Shown: positions 17,784 to 26,102, counted from the stretch's first letter. The stretch: DNA of 64,000 bases from an uncultured Myxococcales bacterium (GCA_903895725.1 CAITUV010000032.1:1-64000), one strand, 5' to 3'. Program-made: numbers and translations. The notes: generated from the sequence alone by a model not told the origin.

Positions 17784-18941
17784 TCAGGGGGTATACCGCT
17801 TGTACAAGATCACGCCGCTGGCCCGGACGTCACCGCCGCTGGCCCCCGGGAAAGCCGAGGGATTGTATGTGGCAGACACGTGGTACGAGATGCCGTTGAC
17901 CGCCTCGTTCTTGGCGGCCTGATCGACCAGTGCCACCCAGTAGTTGTACCCGAGCCCAGCCTCCTCCGGGTGCATGAGGCTCGTCCCCGTCATGGTGAGC
18001 TGCTCCGGGAAGTAGCCGATGGCAGTGCCGAACTCCTCGACGACGGGGGGCCGCTCGGTTCCCGTGGCCTGCTCGGCATCGGCCCATCGCAGCTCGAGGT
18101 ACATCTTGGCATGGGTGTTCTTGTCCGCATCCAGCGTCCCGTTCACGTCGTAGGTGTCCAGCCGGAACTGGGTAAATGCCGGCCCGATGACCCGCTCAGA
18201 GAGCAGGTTGTCCATTCCGTTTTGCGCCGCAATCCTGGAGACGATCTCTTCGACCGCGAATCCGCCCTTGCCCGGGGCCCCCGCCCACTCATATTCGGCC
18301 CGCACGATTCCAGTGCCCGGCACGTACCAGACATCTGCAGTGGCCGGCTCATCCAGAGGGGCACCGGTCGCGTGGTAGTGATCCGCAGTCGCCATGTCCC
18401 CCATGAAGGTCTTCACAATCTCGCCTTGCGCGACCAGGGTCACGTCCAGGGTCTCGTCCACGTCGACGACCAGCGGGTTGGCAGCCGGGTCCCCCATGAC
18501 CACCTGCCCCTTCACCGGCACGGTCTGCACCTCGCCCACGGGACGGTCCAGTGCCACGACCACCGGTTCCACGACCGTCGCCGTGATATTGGGCATCCCC
18601 ACGGGCAGTGCGGAGGAGGGATAGTAGACCTCGCCGCCGGCAAACACGATGCGGTCGTCCTCGAACGACACGAACCACTCCTCCCCGTCGGGCCGCTCCC
18701 GGTCGAAATCGCCGACCTGGAACCGCTTGACCGTGACGTCACCGACGGTCTTCTCGCCCACCCACTGCATCTTGCGGGTCCCCCCGGTGCCGTCCCCCTT
18801 GATCTCCCGGACCACGAGAACCTTCTCTTCCATCGCAGGGGTGTACTCCGGCCCGGAATGCCCGCCGTCGCCCCCACCGCACGCTGCGGGCAACAGCGTT
18901 GAAAGCACCAGCCAAAGCCCGATCGACATCCCCGTTCTCAT
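17784..18941 (-). CDS. lipoprotein of unknown function
   Basis: The protein has 385 residues. ATG 18941 overlaps the upstream stop (TGATG) behind GAGGGAG; a GTG at 18944 is also possible. The signal peptide ends in PAAC (Cys21) and is followed by Gly-rich spacer residues. The remaining chain appears beta-rich, with few cysteines and no recognised domain. It sits 28 bp before the SUMF1-like lipoprotein and behind a small two-TM protein, with tight spacing that implies cotranscription. A role as a surface or periplasmic sensor or enzyme partner is possible, but nothing in the sequence decides it. Confidence 0.75.
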   Translation of the reverse strand: MRTGMSIGLWLVLSTLLPAACGGGDGGHSGPEYTPAMEEKVLVVREIKGDGTGGTRKMQWVGEKTVGDVTVKRFQVGDFDRERPDGEEWFVSFEDDRIVFAGGEVYYPSSALPVGMPNITATVVEPVVVALDRPVGEVQTVPVKGQVVMGDPAANPLVVDVDETLDVTLVAQGEIVKTFMGDMATADHYHATGAPLDEPATADVWYVPGTGIVRAEYEWAGAPGKGGFAVEEIVSRIAAQNGMDNLLSERVIGPAFTQFRLDTYDVNGTLDADKNTHAKMYLELRWADAEQATGTERPPVVEEFGTAIGYFPEQLTMTGTSLMHPEEAGLGYNYWVALVDQAAKNEAVNGISYHVSATYNPSAFPGASGGDVRASGVILYKRYTP

Positions 18942-19360
18942 CACTCCCTCCCGCCATCACCGGCACACTTCCCAAGCCTTCGCCCGAGGTCATCGGCCAG
19001 CTTGTACCACCGCTGCACGCCGTTCTCGAGCCGGTAGTAATGCAACATGTAGGCACCTGTCAGCACCAGCAGCAGGCCGGCCAGGGCAAACACCCCCAGC
19101 GACGGATTCACCAGCGCATATCCGGCCGTCAGCAGCAGGCACATCGCCACGAACAGCGTCACCAGCAGGTGGATCAGGCGCTCGTGCTGCATGCGGGCGA
19201 TCATGCGCTCATGCCGGGCCAACGCTTCGGCCAGCGAGACATCAACGGACGCCCCCCGGCCATCTTCGTGGACATGTCCGGGCCCTCCGGCCTCCGGCCC
19301 GCCGCCTGCCGCCAGCACTCCCTTCGCCCACGCCTCGTGCTGCTGCATGTATTCCCACAT
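18941..19360 (-). CDS. small protein with two membrane helices
   Basis: The protein has 139 residues; ATG 19360 has GGAGG seven bases upstream. A hydrophilic N-terminus contains ALARHERMIARMQHERLIHLLVT, followed by two adjacent hydrophobic segments (about 65-85 and 88-108) and a short tail with HYYRLENGVQRWYKLADDLGRRLG. The pattern of a charged helix, a helical hairpin in the membrane, and an HYYxLEN tail resembles small uncharacterised membrane proteins I recall from Clostridia, but I cannot name a family. Its stop overlaps the next start, so it is translated together with the lipoprotein. A scaffold or anchor role is conceivable. Confidence 0.7.
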   Translation of the reverse strand: MWEYMQQHEAWAKGVLAAGGGPEAGGPGHVHEDGRGASVDVSLAEALARHERMIARMQHERLIHLLVTLFVAMCLLLTAGYALVNPSLGVFALAGLLLVLTGAYMLHYYRLENGVQRWYKLADDLGRRLGKCAGDGGRE

Positions 19361-19429
19361 GGGGGAACCTCCGAGTCATTGCCGGCTGACGGAATGGCCC
19401 CTTGCCGGCGCTCGGGGCTGCCAACGGGC

Positions 19430-20032
19430 TCAGTCCGCACACAGCCCCATCACGGAGCCGTCTCCCATGAAGTAGCACCAGCAGCCGACGGTGATGGAGA
19501 CGGGCGAACAGTGCCCCGACGTGACCCCTTCGCAGTTGAACATCTCGCCACCCACGAAGTCGGCCACGCACGTGGACATGCAGTCGCCCGGCCCCTTGCA
19601 CCCGCATCCCCCCTGGCCGGTCGGGCACTGGCACTCGGGCTCCGGGGCAAGCCCAACGATCGTCCACGTCCCCCCCGCTGCCTTGCAGCTTTCCTCGTCG
19701 TCCGAGCCGACGCACTGCGAGTAGTTCTTGGCCACCTCGGGGTCACCGCACGGAGGCTCGACATCCTGGACCACCTCGACCTGAATCTCGGACTTGGGCA
19801 GATCCGGGTCGAACGCCTCCTGCGGCAGATCGCCGGGGAAGAAATCCACTGCGGTCTCTACCGCACCGTCCAAAAGCCCGATGGAATCCGGAGACACGTC
19901 TCCCGCCACGGTCCCGTCCTGTCCGCCAGCTTCCGTGTCCTCCGCCAGGTTGCCGTCCCCACCCACCTCTTCCCGCCCCGCTCCGCCACAGGCGACGCCC
20001 AGCAGCGCCGCAACAAGGACCAGTCGTTCCAT
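19430..20032 (-). CDS. Cys-rich lipoprotein of unknown function
   Basis: The protein has 200 residues; ATG 20032 follows AGGTGCAGG. The signal peptide is MERLVLVAALLGVAC (Cys15). An acidic, low-complexity spacer (16-90) leads to a compact C-terminal half with fourteen or so cysteines, including ECQCPTGQGGCGCKGPGDC and a final GCWCYF. The cysteines are likely paired in disulfides, as in small secreted adhesin-like domains. I recognise no named fold. It is the second gene of the operon starting at 21190; 30 bp separate it from the gene before. Confidence 0.7.
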   Translation of the reverse strand: MERLVLVAALLGVACGGAGREEVGGDGNLAEDTEAGGQDGTVAGDVSPDSIGLLDGAVETAVDFFPGDLPQEAFDPDLPKSEIQVEVVQDVEPPCGDPEVAKNYSQCVGSDDEESCKAAGGTWTIVGLAPEPECQCPTGQGGCGCKGPGDCMSTCVADFVGGEMFNCEGVTSGHCSPVSITVGCWCYFMGDGSVMGLCAD

Positions 20033-20062
20033 CCTGCACCTCCCCTGTTGCCACCCGATTCG

Positions 20063-21190
20063 CTACTTGTCCTTGAGCACCGTGCAGACGCCCGCCCCGT
20101 ACCAGACCTGCCCCTGGTCCTTGATCTGCTTGACGATGGCTTTGTCGCCAATGTCCACCACGAGAATCGCTCCCGTCGCATCGAAGGCAAATGCCCGGTC
20201 GGTCCATCCGGCAAGCCCGTAGACGCTCGAGTAGCCGGGGAGCGGGCAGATCTCCTGGATCACCTTGCCGTTGGCCGGGTCCACCTCGACGATGATGTCG
20301 TCTCCAAACCCCTTGTCCACCGCGGCATAGGTGCCAATTCCCTGGATGGAGTAGGCATCGCCGCTCGAGGAGTAGTCCCAGCCGTACTCGCCCAGCAAGG
20401 TCAGGGTCGCCTGGCCTGCCTGGATGTCCATCCGATACCAGCCGCCGTCGCCGCTGATCGCGACGATGACCTCCTTCTTGGGATCGATGAGCCCTTTGGG
20501 TACCAGCGTGAGGGCATTGAACGAGTCAGGGAGCTCGCCAATCCTGGTGCACTGGGCAGTCCCGGGGTGACAGGTGTACACGGAATCGAAAGAAACCCCG
20601 TAGAGCACTCCATAGGCATCGAACGCGATGTCGGTCATCTCGTCGCTCCAGACCTCCGGGGGCCAGCCGAACTCCCCGACCAGCACGAGATCGTAGGTCT
20701 TGACGTTCATGGTCCACAGCTCGCTTGCCGTGTGCATGTAGACCGCGTTGTCGATGGCCACGCCGGGGTACATGGGGTTGTCGGGGAACAGGTCGGCCTC
20801 GTCCGGCACGCCGTCGTTGTCTCCATCGGGCAGCGGCGGCTCCACGATCTCCTCGACCGCGGGCACGTCCTTGTCGGGCGGATTCTGCCCGTCCGGTGGT
20901 GTCGGCACGTCCTTGTCCGGGACCAGGTCCGGGGCTGCGTCCGGAAGCGACCCGATGGCGTCCTTGGCATCATCGCCTCCGCCGTCTGGACCTGCAATGT
21001 CCCCCGGACCGCCAGTCTCGATCCCGTCGCCATTGAACAGGACGTCTCCGGCACTGTCGGGAGCGCCGCCGGAGTCCCCGCTCCCGCCGCCGGAGCTGCA
21101 GGCAGCCGCAACCACACATGCGATTGAAAAGGCAGCCAGTGTGGCAGAGGCCGCTGCAAGTGCCTTCATCCGATTCCGTCCCGTGCTCAT
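20063..21190 (-). CDS. lipoprotein with acidic spacer and beta-propeller-like domain
   Basis: The protein has 375 residues. ATG 21190 is supported by GGGGAGGGGG four bases upstream. The signal peptide (to about Cys31, VAAAC) is followed by an Asp/Gly/Pro spacer (32-120) carrying a thrombospondin-type-3-like calcium motif DGDNDGVPDEADLFPDNP. The rest has repeated beta strands of the type AFDAYGVLYGV, AVDKGFGDDIIVEVDPANG and AFDATGAILVVDIGD, which suggests a YVTN/WD40-like propeller. It probably sits on the cell surface or in the periplasm. It is the first gene of a five-gene operon; a well-spaced promoter precedes it. Confidence 0.75.
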   Translation of the reverse strand: MSTGRNRMKALAAASATLAAFSIACVVAAACSSGGGSGDSGGAPDSAGDVLFNGDGIETGGPGDIAGPDGGGDDAKDAIGSLPDAAPDLVPDKDVPTPPDGQNPPDKDVPAVEEIVEPPLPDGDNDGVPDEADLFPDNPMYPGVAIDNAVYMHTASELWTMNVKTYDLVLVGEFGWPPEVWSDEMTDIAFDAYGVLYGVSFDSVYTCHPGTAQCTRIGELPDSFNALTLVPKGLIDPKKEVIVAISGDGGWYRMDIQAGQATLTLLGEYGWDYSSSGDAYSIQGIGTYAAVDKGFGDDIIVEVDPANGKVIQEICPLPGYSSVYGLAGWTDRAFAFDATGAILVVDIGDKAIVKQIKDQGQVWYGAGVCTVLKDK

Positions 21191-21219
21191 GTTTCCCCCT
21201 CCCCCGCTGCGCAGAAGCG

Positions 21220-21248
21220 ATCCTACCGCACAGCAAAGCGCTGGCCAA
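21220..21248 (-). promoter_or_regulatory. promoter of the 21190-16574 lipoprotein operon
   Basis: On the minus strand, TTGGCC (21248-21243) and TAGGAT (21225-21220) are 17 bp apart, 30 bp before the start codon. It lies between the gene and the inverted-arm element at 21262-21462. Confidence 0.6.
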
Positions 21249-21261
21249 GGGGGAGGAAGGA

Positions 21262-21462
21262 ATAGGACGAATAGGACCTATAGGACGAATAGGACGAATG
21301 GGAGGCATGGGACGCGGAGCGGATCTAGGGGGTGGGTTTGACTGGCGGCCGATGGGGCTAGTCGGCTGCTCTTGCTAGGCAGCCAATCGGGCGATAGGGG
21401 CCGATCTTCCTCGGTGGCGGCGGCGGGTCCTATTCGTCCTATCTGTCCTATTCGTCCTATGC
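21262..21462 (+). repeat. inverted-arm repeat element, copy A
   Basis: This fills most of the 331-bp gap 21191-21521. The left arm has six 9-bp units of the type ATAGGACGA (21262-21315). The right arm has four units of the reverse-complement type GTCCTATTC (21427-21462). The core between them shares several blocks with the core at 52203-52314 on the opposite strand: TTTGAC, GGGGCTA, TCGGCTG, GCTAGGCAGCCAATC, GCGATAGGGGCCG and GGCGGCGGGTCCTAT. It contains a 6-bp hairpin GGCTGC/GCAGCC (21364-21369 with 21379-21384). No reading frame is conserved. The arms are complementary and could form a long stem. Confidence 0.85.
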
Positions 21463-21467
21463 CTCTT

Positions 21468-21514
21468 CCCCGCCGCCGCCACCCGCCGCCACCCGCCGCC
21501 ACCCGCCGCCGCCC
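21468..21514 (-). terminator. G-rich 3' tract after the amidase stop (G-quadruplex-capable)
   Basis: On the minus strand the transcript just past the amidase stop (TAG 21524-21522) has four GGG runs at 7-base spacing and a final GGGG. The intervening GGCGGC units are also G-rich. The first run starts 8 bases after the stop. A role in termination or mRNA end protection is inferred by analogy with the similar tracts after three other minus-strand genes. Confidence 0.4.
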
Positions 21515-21521
21515 GCCGCCG

Positions 21522-22964
21522 CTACCGCGCAAGCCTGGGTGGGTTCCAGCCGCCGCAGGCCCGTTCCAGGTACTGTGCCACTGCGATGGGCACGTAGTCG
21601 CGGCCCCGGGGACCGACCACCTGCACGCCCAGCGGAAGACCGCCACGGTCCTGTCCGACGGGAACCTGGGTCACGGGAAGCTCCATGGCATTGAAGATGG
21701 CAGTATACATCCAGTAGACCGGCGGGAGCAGCGCCTGGTTGTGCCGGGGAGCAGCCGTCGGATAGCTCGGGTAGAGAATGACCGTGAATGGCCGGAGCAG
21801 TCGGTCGAGCTCGGCCTTGAGCGCATCTCCGGCCCCGCTAGCTGCCGCCTCCAGCCCGGGCAGCTTGTCCATCAGCACCTCGAGGATCCCCAGCCCGATG
21901 GCCGGGAGCGTGTGATGGGAGCGCCTGACCGCCCACCGTCCCAGCTCGGCAAAGGGGTTGATCTCGACGCCACTTCCCATCCGCTCGCAGAACGACGGTC
22001 CCCCCGCGGTGTGCATCCCCGCAGCCCAGATCGGTAGCGACTGTCGCAGCCCGGGAATCACGATCTCACGAACTCGGGCACCGGCCTGCTGCAGAGCACG
22101 GGCCGCCCGAGTCTGAGCGCTCAGCATGTCCCGGGAAACCGGGATGACCCCATTGCCGCGAACGACCAGGACGTCGAGCCGGCCGATGTCCACCTGCGCC
22201 GGATCCCGCAGTGCCTCCGGCCACACGATTCCATCCACGTCGTCCGGCCCCGCCAGGATCCGGAGCAGCGGCATCAGATCCTCGGCCCGCCGACAGATGG
22301 GGCCCGTCGTCATGAAATGCAGGGCATGGCCGTATGCAATCGGGAACTGTCCCGTGTTGGGCACGAGCCCACCGGTGCACTTGTGGCCGAACACTCCGTT
22401 GAAAAACGAGGGCAGTCGGATCGAGCCGCCGATGTCGGACCCGAGGCCGAACGGAGCAAAGGCCGCGGCGATCGCAGCGGCTTCCCCGCCGGAGCTTCCA
22501 CCTGCGGTCCGAGACGGGTCGTAGGGATTGCCCGTCCGGCCATAGATGCAGTTGTCCGCCTCCATCCACATGCACAGCTCGGACACATTGGTCGTGCCGA
22601 TGGGGATGGCACCGGAAGCCCGCACACGAGCGACGGCCGTGGCATCCTTCTCGGCAATGACGTTGCGGTGATCGTACAGACCGCCCGTGTTGCGCATGCC
22701 GACCAGCCCGAAGCTCTCCTTGACTGAGCAGGGCACTCCATGAAGCGGGGGGAGTCCCTTCCCCCCGGACGCAGCCGATCGCTCGTCCGCAGCCGCAGCC
22801 TCGGCCCGCGCCTTCTCGAAGCGGTCCTCGACCATGGCGTTGATGTGTGGATTGACCTTGTGCGCCTGGGCGATATGCGCCTCCACGACATCGCGTGACG
22901 TCGCACGGCCGGTCTTGATCCACTCGGCGAGCGTCATTGCGGAGCAGAGGAGGAGGGGGTTCAT
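21522..22964 (-). CDS. amidase-signature family hydrolase
   Basis: The protein has 480 residues. ATG 22964 overlaps the kinase stop (ATGA). Residues fit the amidase-signature triad: Lys82 in GVPCSVKESF, Ser157 in GGSSGG, and Ser181 in GSDIGGSIRLPS, with spacing equal to that of fatty acid amide hydrolase. The family hydrolyses amide bonds of many small molecules (acyl amides, Glu-tRNA, carbamates). GatA is unlikely because no gatB or gatC is adjacent and the C-terminal half resembles the FAAH-like branch. It is the last gene of the operon with a saccharopine-dehydrogenase-like reductase and an FGGY kinase, so it may act on an amide or amino-sugar product of that pathway. Substrate unknown. 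Confidence 0.9.
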   Translation of the reverse strand: MNPLLLCSAMTLAEWIKTGRATSRDVVEAHIAQAHKVNPHINAMVEDRFEKARAEAAAADERSAASGGKGLPPLHGVPCSVKESFGLVGMRNTGGLYDHRNVIAEKDATAVARVRASGAIPIGTTNVSELCMWMEADNCIYGRTGNPYDPSRTAGGSSGGEAAAIAAAFAPFGLGSDIGGSIRLPSFFNGVFGHKCTGGLVPNTGQFPIAYGHALHFMTTGPICRRAEDLMPLLRILAGPDDVDGIVWPEALRDPAQVDIGRLDVLVVRGNGVIPVSRDMLSAQTRAARALQQAGARVREIVIPGLRQSLPIWAAGMHTAGGPSFCERMGSGVEINPFAELGRWAVRRSHHTLPAIGLGILEVLMDKLPGLEAAASGAGDALKAELDRLLRPFTVILYPSYPTAAPRHNQALLPPVYWMYTAIFNAMELPVTQVPVGQDRGGLPLGVQVVGPRGRDYVPIAVAQYLERACGGWNPPRLAR

Positions 22965-24814
22965 TCGTGCCCTCCGTTGAGCCAGTGGAAGAGAGGGCTC
23001 ACGCTGCCATGCAGGCGGCGAAATCCCTCGTATCCCCGCTCGTAGACATCCGCCGTCGCCGGGGATGGCTCGAAGGTCCGCTCGCAGTCCATGAGTGCGG
23101 GAACGTCCTGGAATGCAATCTCGCCAAGCGCCACTCCGGCGATGAATGCGGCCCCCCGGGCGTTGGCCTGGGTCGGATGCACGGGCCGGACGAGCCTGCG
23201 AGCCAGCACGTCGGCAAGAATCTGGCACCAGGTATCCGACCGTGCTCCGCCACCGACGATCGACAGGGGTTCGAGCCGATTCCCGACGAACTTCTCGACG
23301 TAGGAGAGACTCCAGCGGGTGTTGTAAGCGACCCCTTCCATTACCGCGCGCACGAGCTGCCCGGGCGAAGTGCCGGCACCGAAATTCACGAGCACCCCCC
23401 GCAGATCGGGATCATCCACGGGCGTGCGCTCCCCATTGAGCCACGGTCCGAAGAGGACTCCCCCCGAACCGGCTGGGGTCTCGGCGGCAAGCCGCTCCAG
23501 CCGGGCATAGACATCGGGCAGCGGAGCGGATGCCGCTGCCTCTCTCCGGGTCGCGTTCCGGACGTGCGCTCCGCCTCCAATCATGTCGAGCAGGCCGAGG
23601 CGATGCCCCGGTCCAGCGCCCGCTCCATCCCGGTCGCTGCCCGAGCTCCCTGAGGTCCGTTCGGGGCCGACGTTTGCAGCGGTTTGACCGAAACCGACGT
23701 TTGCTGCGGTCCGGTCGGAGCCCACTCCGTTGCGGGGCCAGCGCTCCCTTCCCTCCTGTCTCGCAGAACGGGCGCTCCCCGCATTGGCGTGAACCACGAG
23801 CTTGGCCAACGCCTCCAGGCATCCGCCGGCCATGTCCTGCTCGTTGGCACAGGTGTATCGCCCAGGGATTGCCGTAGGAATCGAGGCAATGGAGTGGAGC
23901 ACATCCGTCCGGCGGAAGGGTATCGTGCACTGCACCCAGGACGAAGTCCCGAGGTACAGGTGCCCTTCGAAATCAAGCACCGAGCCAGCTCCTACGGCAG
24001 CGGTCTGATGATCGGGCGACCCCACGATCACGGGAGTCCCCCGGCGCAGCCCCAGCGCTGATGCAGCATTCGAAGTCAGCCCCGCCAGCACCTGGGCGGA
24101 CCGCAGCATTTTCGGCAGCCTGGCCAGGTCCAATCCCGCCTCCCCCGCAAGCCCGGCATCATACCGCACGTCGTAGGGGTCCCGAGTGTCGCACACCCAG
24201 AACAGGGTCATGGAATCCTGCGACGTCGCTGCCTCTCCGGTCAGGCGCAGGTTCAGGTAGTCCTTGCTGGTCAGGAACCAGGCGGCCTTCCCGTAGACCT
24301 CGGGCATGCGGTGCTTCCAGTACAGGACGTGACCGATGTCGTCCTTGCCCGACAGGCTCGGCCCGCCGCCGGTCATCCGGATCCATCGGGCCGCCTTGCC
24401 GACGTTGTACCCCTTGACCTCCGGGAACCCGCCCATGAGCTGCCGCACGTACGGTGCCCCTCGCGAGTCCATCCACATCAGGCAGTTGGCCAGCGCCCGT
24501 CCTTCGGAATCCACGGCGACGGTGCTGGAGAACATGCTGGTCACGGCCACGGCGGCCACGTCCGAGCCCTTGCAGTGCGCCTTGCCGAGCAGAGCCTGGG
24601 TGCCACGGCACAGGGCGGCCCACCAGTGCTCCGGGTCCTGCTCAGCCCCGCCGCCGGGCAGGAAGATCGTCGCCACCGGCTCGAACCTGGATTCCTTCAC
24701 GCGCCCCTGAACCGTCACGAGGGCAAGCTTCATCCCCGACGTGCCGTGATCCACCGCCAGGATTGTCTTGTCCCGCCCCGGCCTCTTCTCCGGCGACCAT
24801 CGACCATCGACCAT
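22961..24814 (-). CDS. FGGY-family carbohydrate kinase
   Basis: The protein has 617 residues, longer than the usual 500. The start ATG 24814 lies in a GATGGTC heptamer run, and the kinase fold begins at TILAVDHGTSGMKLA. Further family motifs are VTSMFSSTVAVD, LMWMDSRG, GTPVIVGSPDHQTAAVGAG, GGVLFGPWLNGERTP and SIVGGGARSDTWCQILADVL. FGGY kinases phosphorylate sugars or polyols such as xylulose, glycerol or ribulose. Between the N- and C-terminal domains (near 365-405) is an extra Gly/Ser/Thr segment encoded by a 27-bp tandem duplication (23667-23720). It is coupled to the amidase by ATGA overlap and follows the reductase by 34 bp. Confidence 0.9.
   Translation of the reverse strand: MVDGRWSPEKRPGRDKTILAVDHGTSGMKLALVTVQGRVKESRFEPVATIFLPGGGAEQDPEHWWAALCRGTQALLGKAHCKGSDVAAVAVTSMFSSTVAVDSEGRALANCLMWMDSRGAPYVRQLMGGFPEVKGYNVGKAARWIRMTGGGPSLSGKDDIGHVLYWKHRMPEVYGKAAWFLTSKDYLNLRLTGEAATSQDSMTLFWVCDTRDPYDVRYDAGLAGEAGLDLARLPKMLRSAQVLAGLTSNAASALGLRRGTPVIVGSPDHQTAAVGAGSVLDFEGHLYLGTSSWVQCTIPFRRTDVLHSIASIPTAIPGRYTCANEQDMAGGCLEALAKLVVHANAGSARSARQEGRERWPRNGVGSDRTAANVGFGQTAANVGPERTSGSSGSDRDGAGAGPGHRLGLLDMIGGGAHVRNATRREAAASAPLPDVYARLERLAAETPAGSGGVLFGPWLNGERTPVDDPDLRGVLVNFGAGTSPGQLVRAVMEGVAYNTRWSLSYVEKFVGNRLEPLSIVGGGARSDTWCQILADVLARRLVRPVHPTQANARGAAFIAGVALGEIAFQDVPALMDCERTFEPSPATADVYERGYEGFRRLHGSVSPLFHWLNGGHE
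23667..23720. repeat. 27-bp tandem duplication inside the kinase gene
   Basis: Two 27-bp units (23667-23693 and 23694-23720) share their first 11 bases exactly (CCGACGTTTGC) and drift afterwards. They encode TAANVG twice in an insertion that typical FGGY kinases lack. Confidence 0.8.
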
Positions 24815-24818
24815 CGAC
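24796..24818 (-). repeat. GATGGTC heptamer repeat, 3 copies
   Basis: Three 7-bp units span the kinase start codon. Because 7 is not a multiple of 3, each unit offers an ATG in a different frame, and only that at 24814 is in frame with the kinase. Related heptamers lie at 9131-9150 and 15163-15182. Confidence 0.85.
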
Positions 24819-24848
24819 CCTTGCCTCCGCCCGCGAGCCGTTCCTCGC

Positions 24849-26075
24849 CTATAGCCGCGTCTCCATCATCCGCCCGGTTTCGTCGATACGCTGCACGAGC
24901 AGCCCCGAGAAGCGCCTACCGTCCTCGCCGGCGTGGAGCAGCCGCGCCACCGCCGGAACATGCGACAGGAACTCGGCCGGTGCGATGCTGGCCTCGGGTG
25001 GCATCACGCCCGGCCCTTTGACCTTACCTTCGAGCATCATCAGCACACCGATGGCGGCCGGAAGCCCGGTCCCTTCCCCCAGCGCCTGACTCTCCGAGGC
25101 CATGTGGAATCGGATTTCGAGCGGCTTGCCCCGCTTGATTCCCCTGGCCACGACGGTGCAGCATCCGCGCTGAGTCCCGAACCCCGTCTCCTTCAGAATC
25201 CGCTCCCGCTCGCGAAGAATGTACGAGATGGCGAAGTCGTGCGGAACGACGCTTGCTCCGTTCACGACGACCGGCTCCCTGCCGGCAAGCCCCAGGGCGC
25301 AGACGTCCCGCGTCAGCTCATAGTACTCCTTGGGAAGCACGGTCCCCTTGTTGGTCACGTTGCGCACCTTCAGGTAACGAGGCAGCGTGATCTGCTCGGG
25401 ATGGGGATAGGGGTAGATCTCGATGTCCTTGCCCAGGATCGGAAAGTCGAACTTCTGCCTCAACGCAATGCCGGAAGGCTCGAAGTACTTCACGTGCTCC
25501 AGCCTGCCGTTCAGGAACATGGGAATGTCCACGGTCATGCAGTGGAACCGATGACCCACGACACCCGGCCCCTCGGTCGGCTCGCCCCCGTGTGCGTGGA
25601 AGATGTCGATCGAGTCAGTCTCGTCGAGCATCCCTTCCGCCGCCATCCTGGCCAGGACGTTCGTCACGCCCGGCGAGGCCCCCATGCCGATGAGCGCGGT
25701 GACGCCCGCGGCCCTGGCCGCTCCGTCGAGCTCCAGGATGTCCAGCGTGGCGTCGACGTCGTCGCACACATCCACATAATTGATCCGGGAGGCAATCACG
25801 GTTTCCAGCACGGAGCGAACCGTCTTGTAGAAGGGACCGACGCAGTTGACGACCACGTCCGCGCCGAGAATGACCGAGGTCACGCTTGAAGGGTCACCGG
25901 CATCGAGCTGGACGGCCCGCACCCCGTCCACGCCCGAGCGCTGTGCTACGTTCCGGGCGAGGTCGATCCTGGCATCCGCCACGACGACTTCCGCTTCTCG
26001 ACCGGCTCGCGCCAGGGCCAGAGACACGACGCTTCCCACGGCACCCGCTCCCCCCAGGACGACCACCTTCGGCAT
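24849..26075 (-). CDS. saccharopine-dehydrogenase-family NAD(P) oxidoreductase
   Basis: The protein has 408 residues; ATG 26075 follows AGGGAGGGGAG. The N-terminal Rossmann motif is VVLGGAGAVGSVVSLALAR (residues 4-22), then ADVVVNCVGPFYKTV and YVDVCDD, all typical of the saccharopine dehydrogenase N-terminal NADP-binding domain. The catalytic C-terminal part contains PGVTNVLAR and a region with HAHGGEPTEGPG. Relatives make or split saccharopine or carboxy-amino acid adducts; others act on unknown imines or ketones. As first gene of an operon with an FGGY kinase and an amidase it may belong to breakdown of an amino-acid-linked sugar, which is inference. Confidence 0.85.
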   Translation of the reverse strand: MPKVVVLGGAGAVGSVVSLALARAGREAEVVVADARIDLARNVAQRSGVDGVRAVQLDAGDPSSVTSVILGADVVVNCVGPFYKTVRSVLETVIASRINYVDVCDDVDATLDILELDGAARAAGVTALIGMGASPGVTNVLARMAAEGMLDETDSIDIFHAHGGEPTEGPGVVGHRFHCMTVDIPMFLNGRLEHVKYFEPSGIALRQKFDFPILGKDIEIYPYPHPEQITLPRYLKVRNVTNKGTVLPKEYYELTRDVCALGLAGREPVVVNGASVVPHDFAISYILRERERILKETGFGTQRGCCTVVARGIKRGKPLEIRFHMASESQALGEGTGLPAAIGVLMMLEGKVKGPGVMPPEASIAPAEFLSHVPAVARLLHAGEDGRRFSGLLVQRIDETGRMMETRL

Positions 26076-26102
26076 GTCTCCCCTCCCTGCTCACATCGGG
26101 GG

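Noticed and set aside
21262..21462. Insertion sequence or integron attC site as an explanation of the inverted-arm element
   Set aside because: No transposase or integrase frame, no clear target duplication, and no attC-type core site was seen; the core hairpin is too short for an attC fold. A non-autonomous element remains possible.
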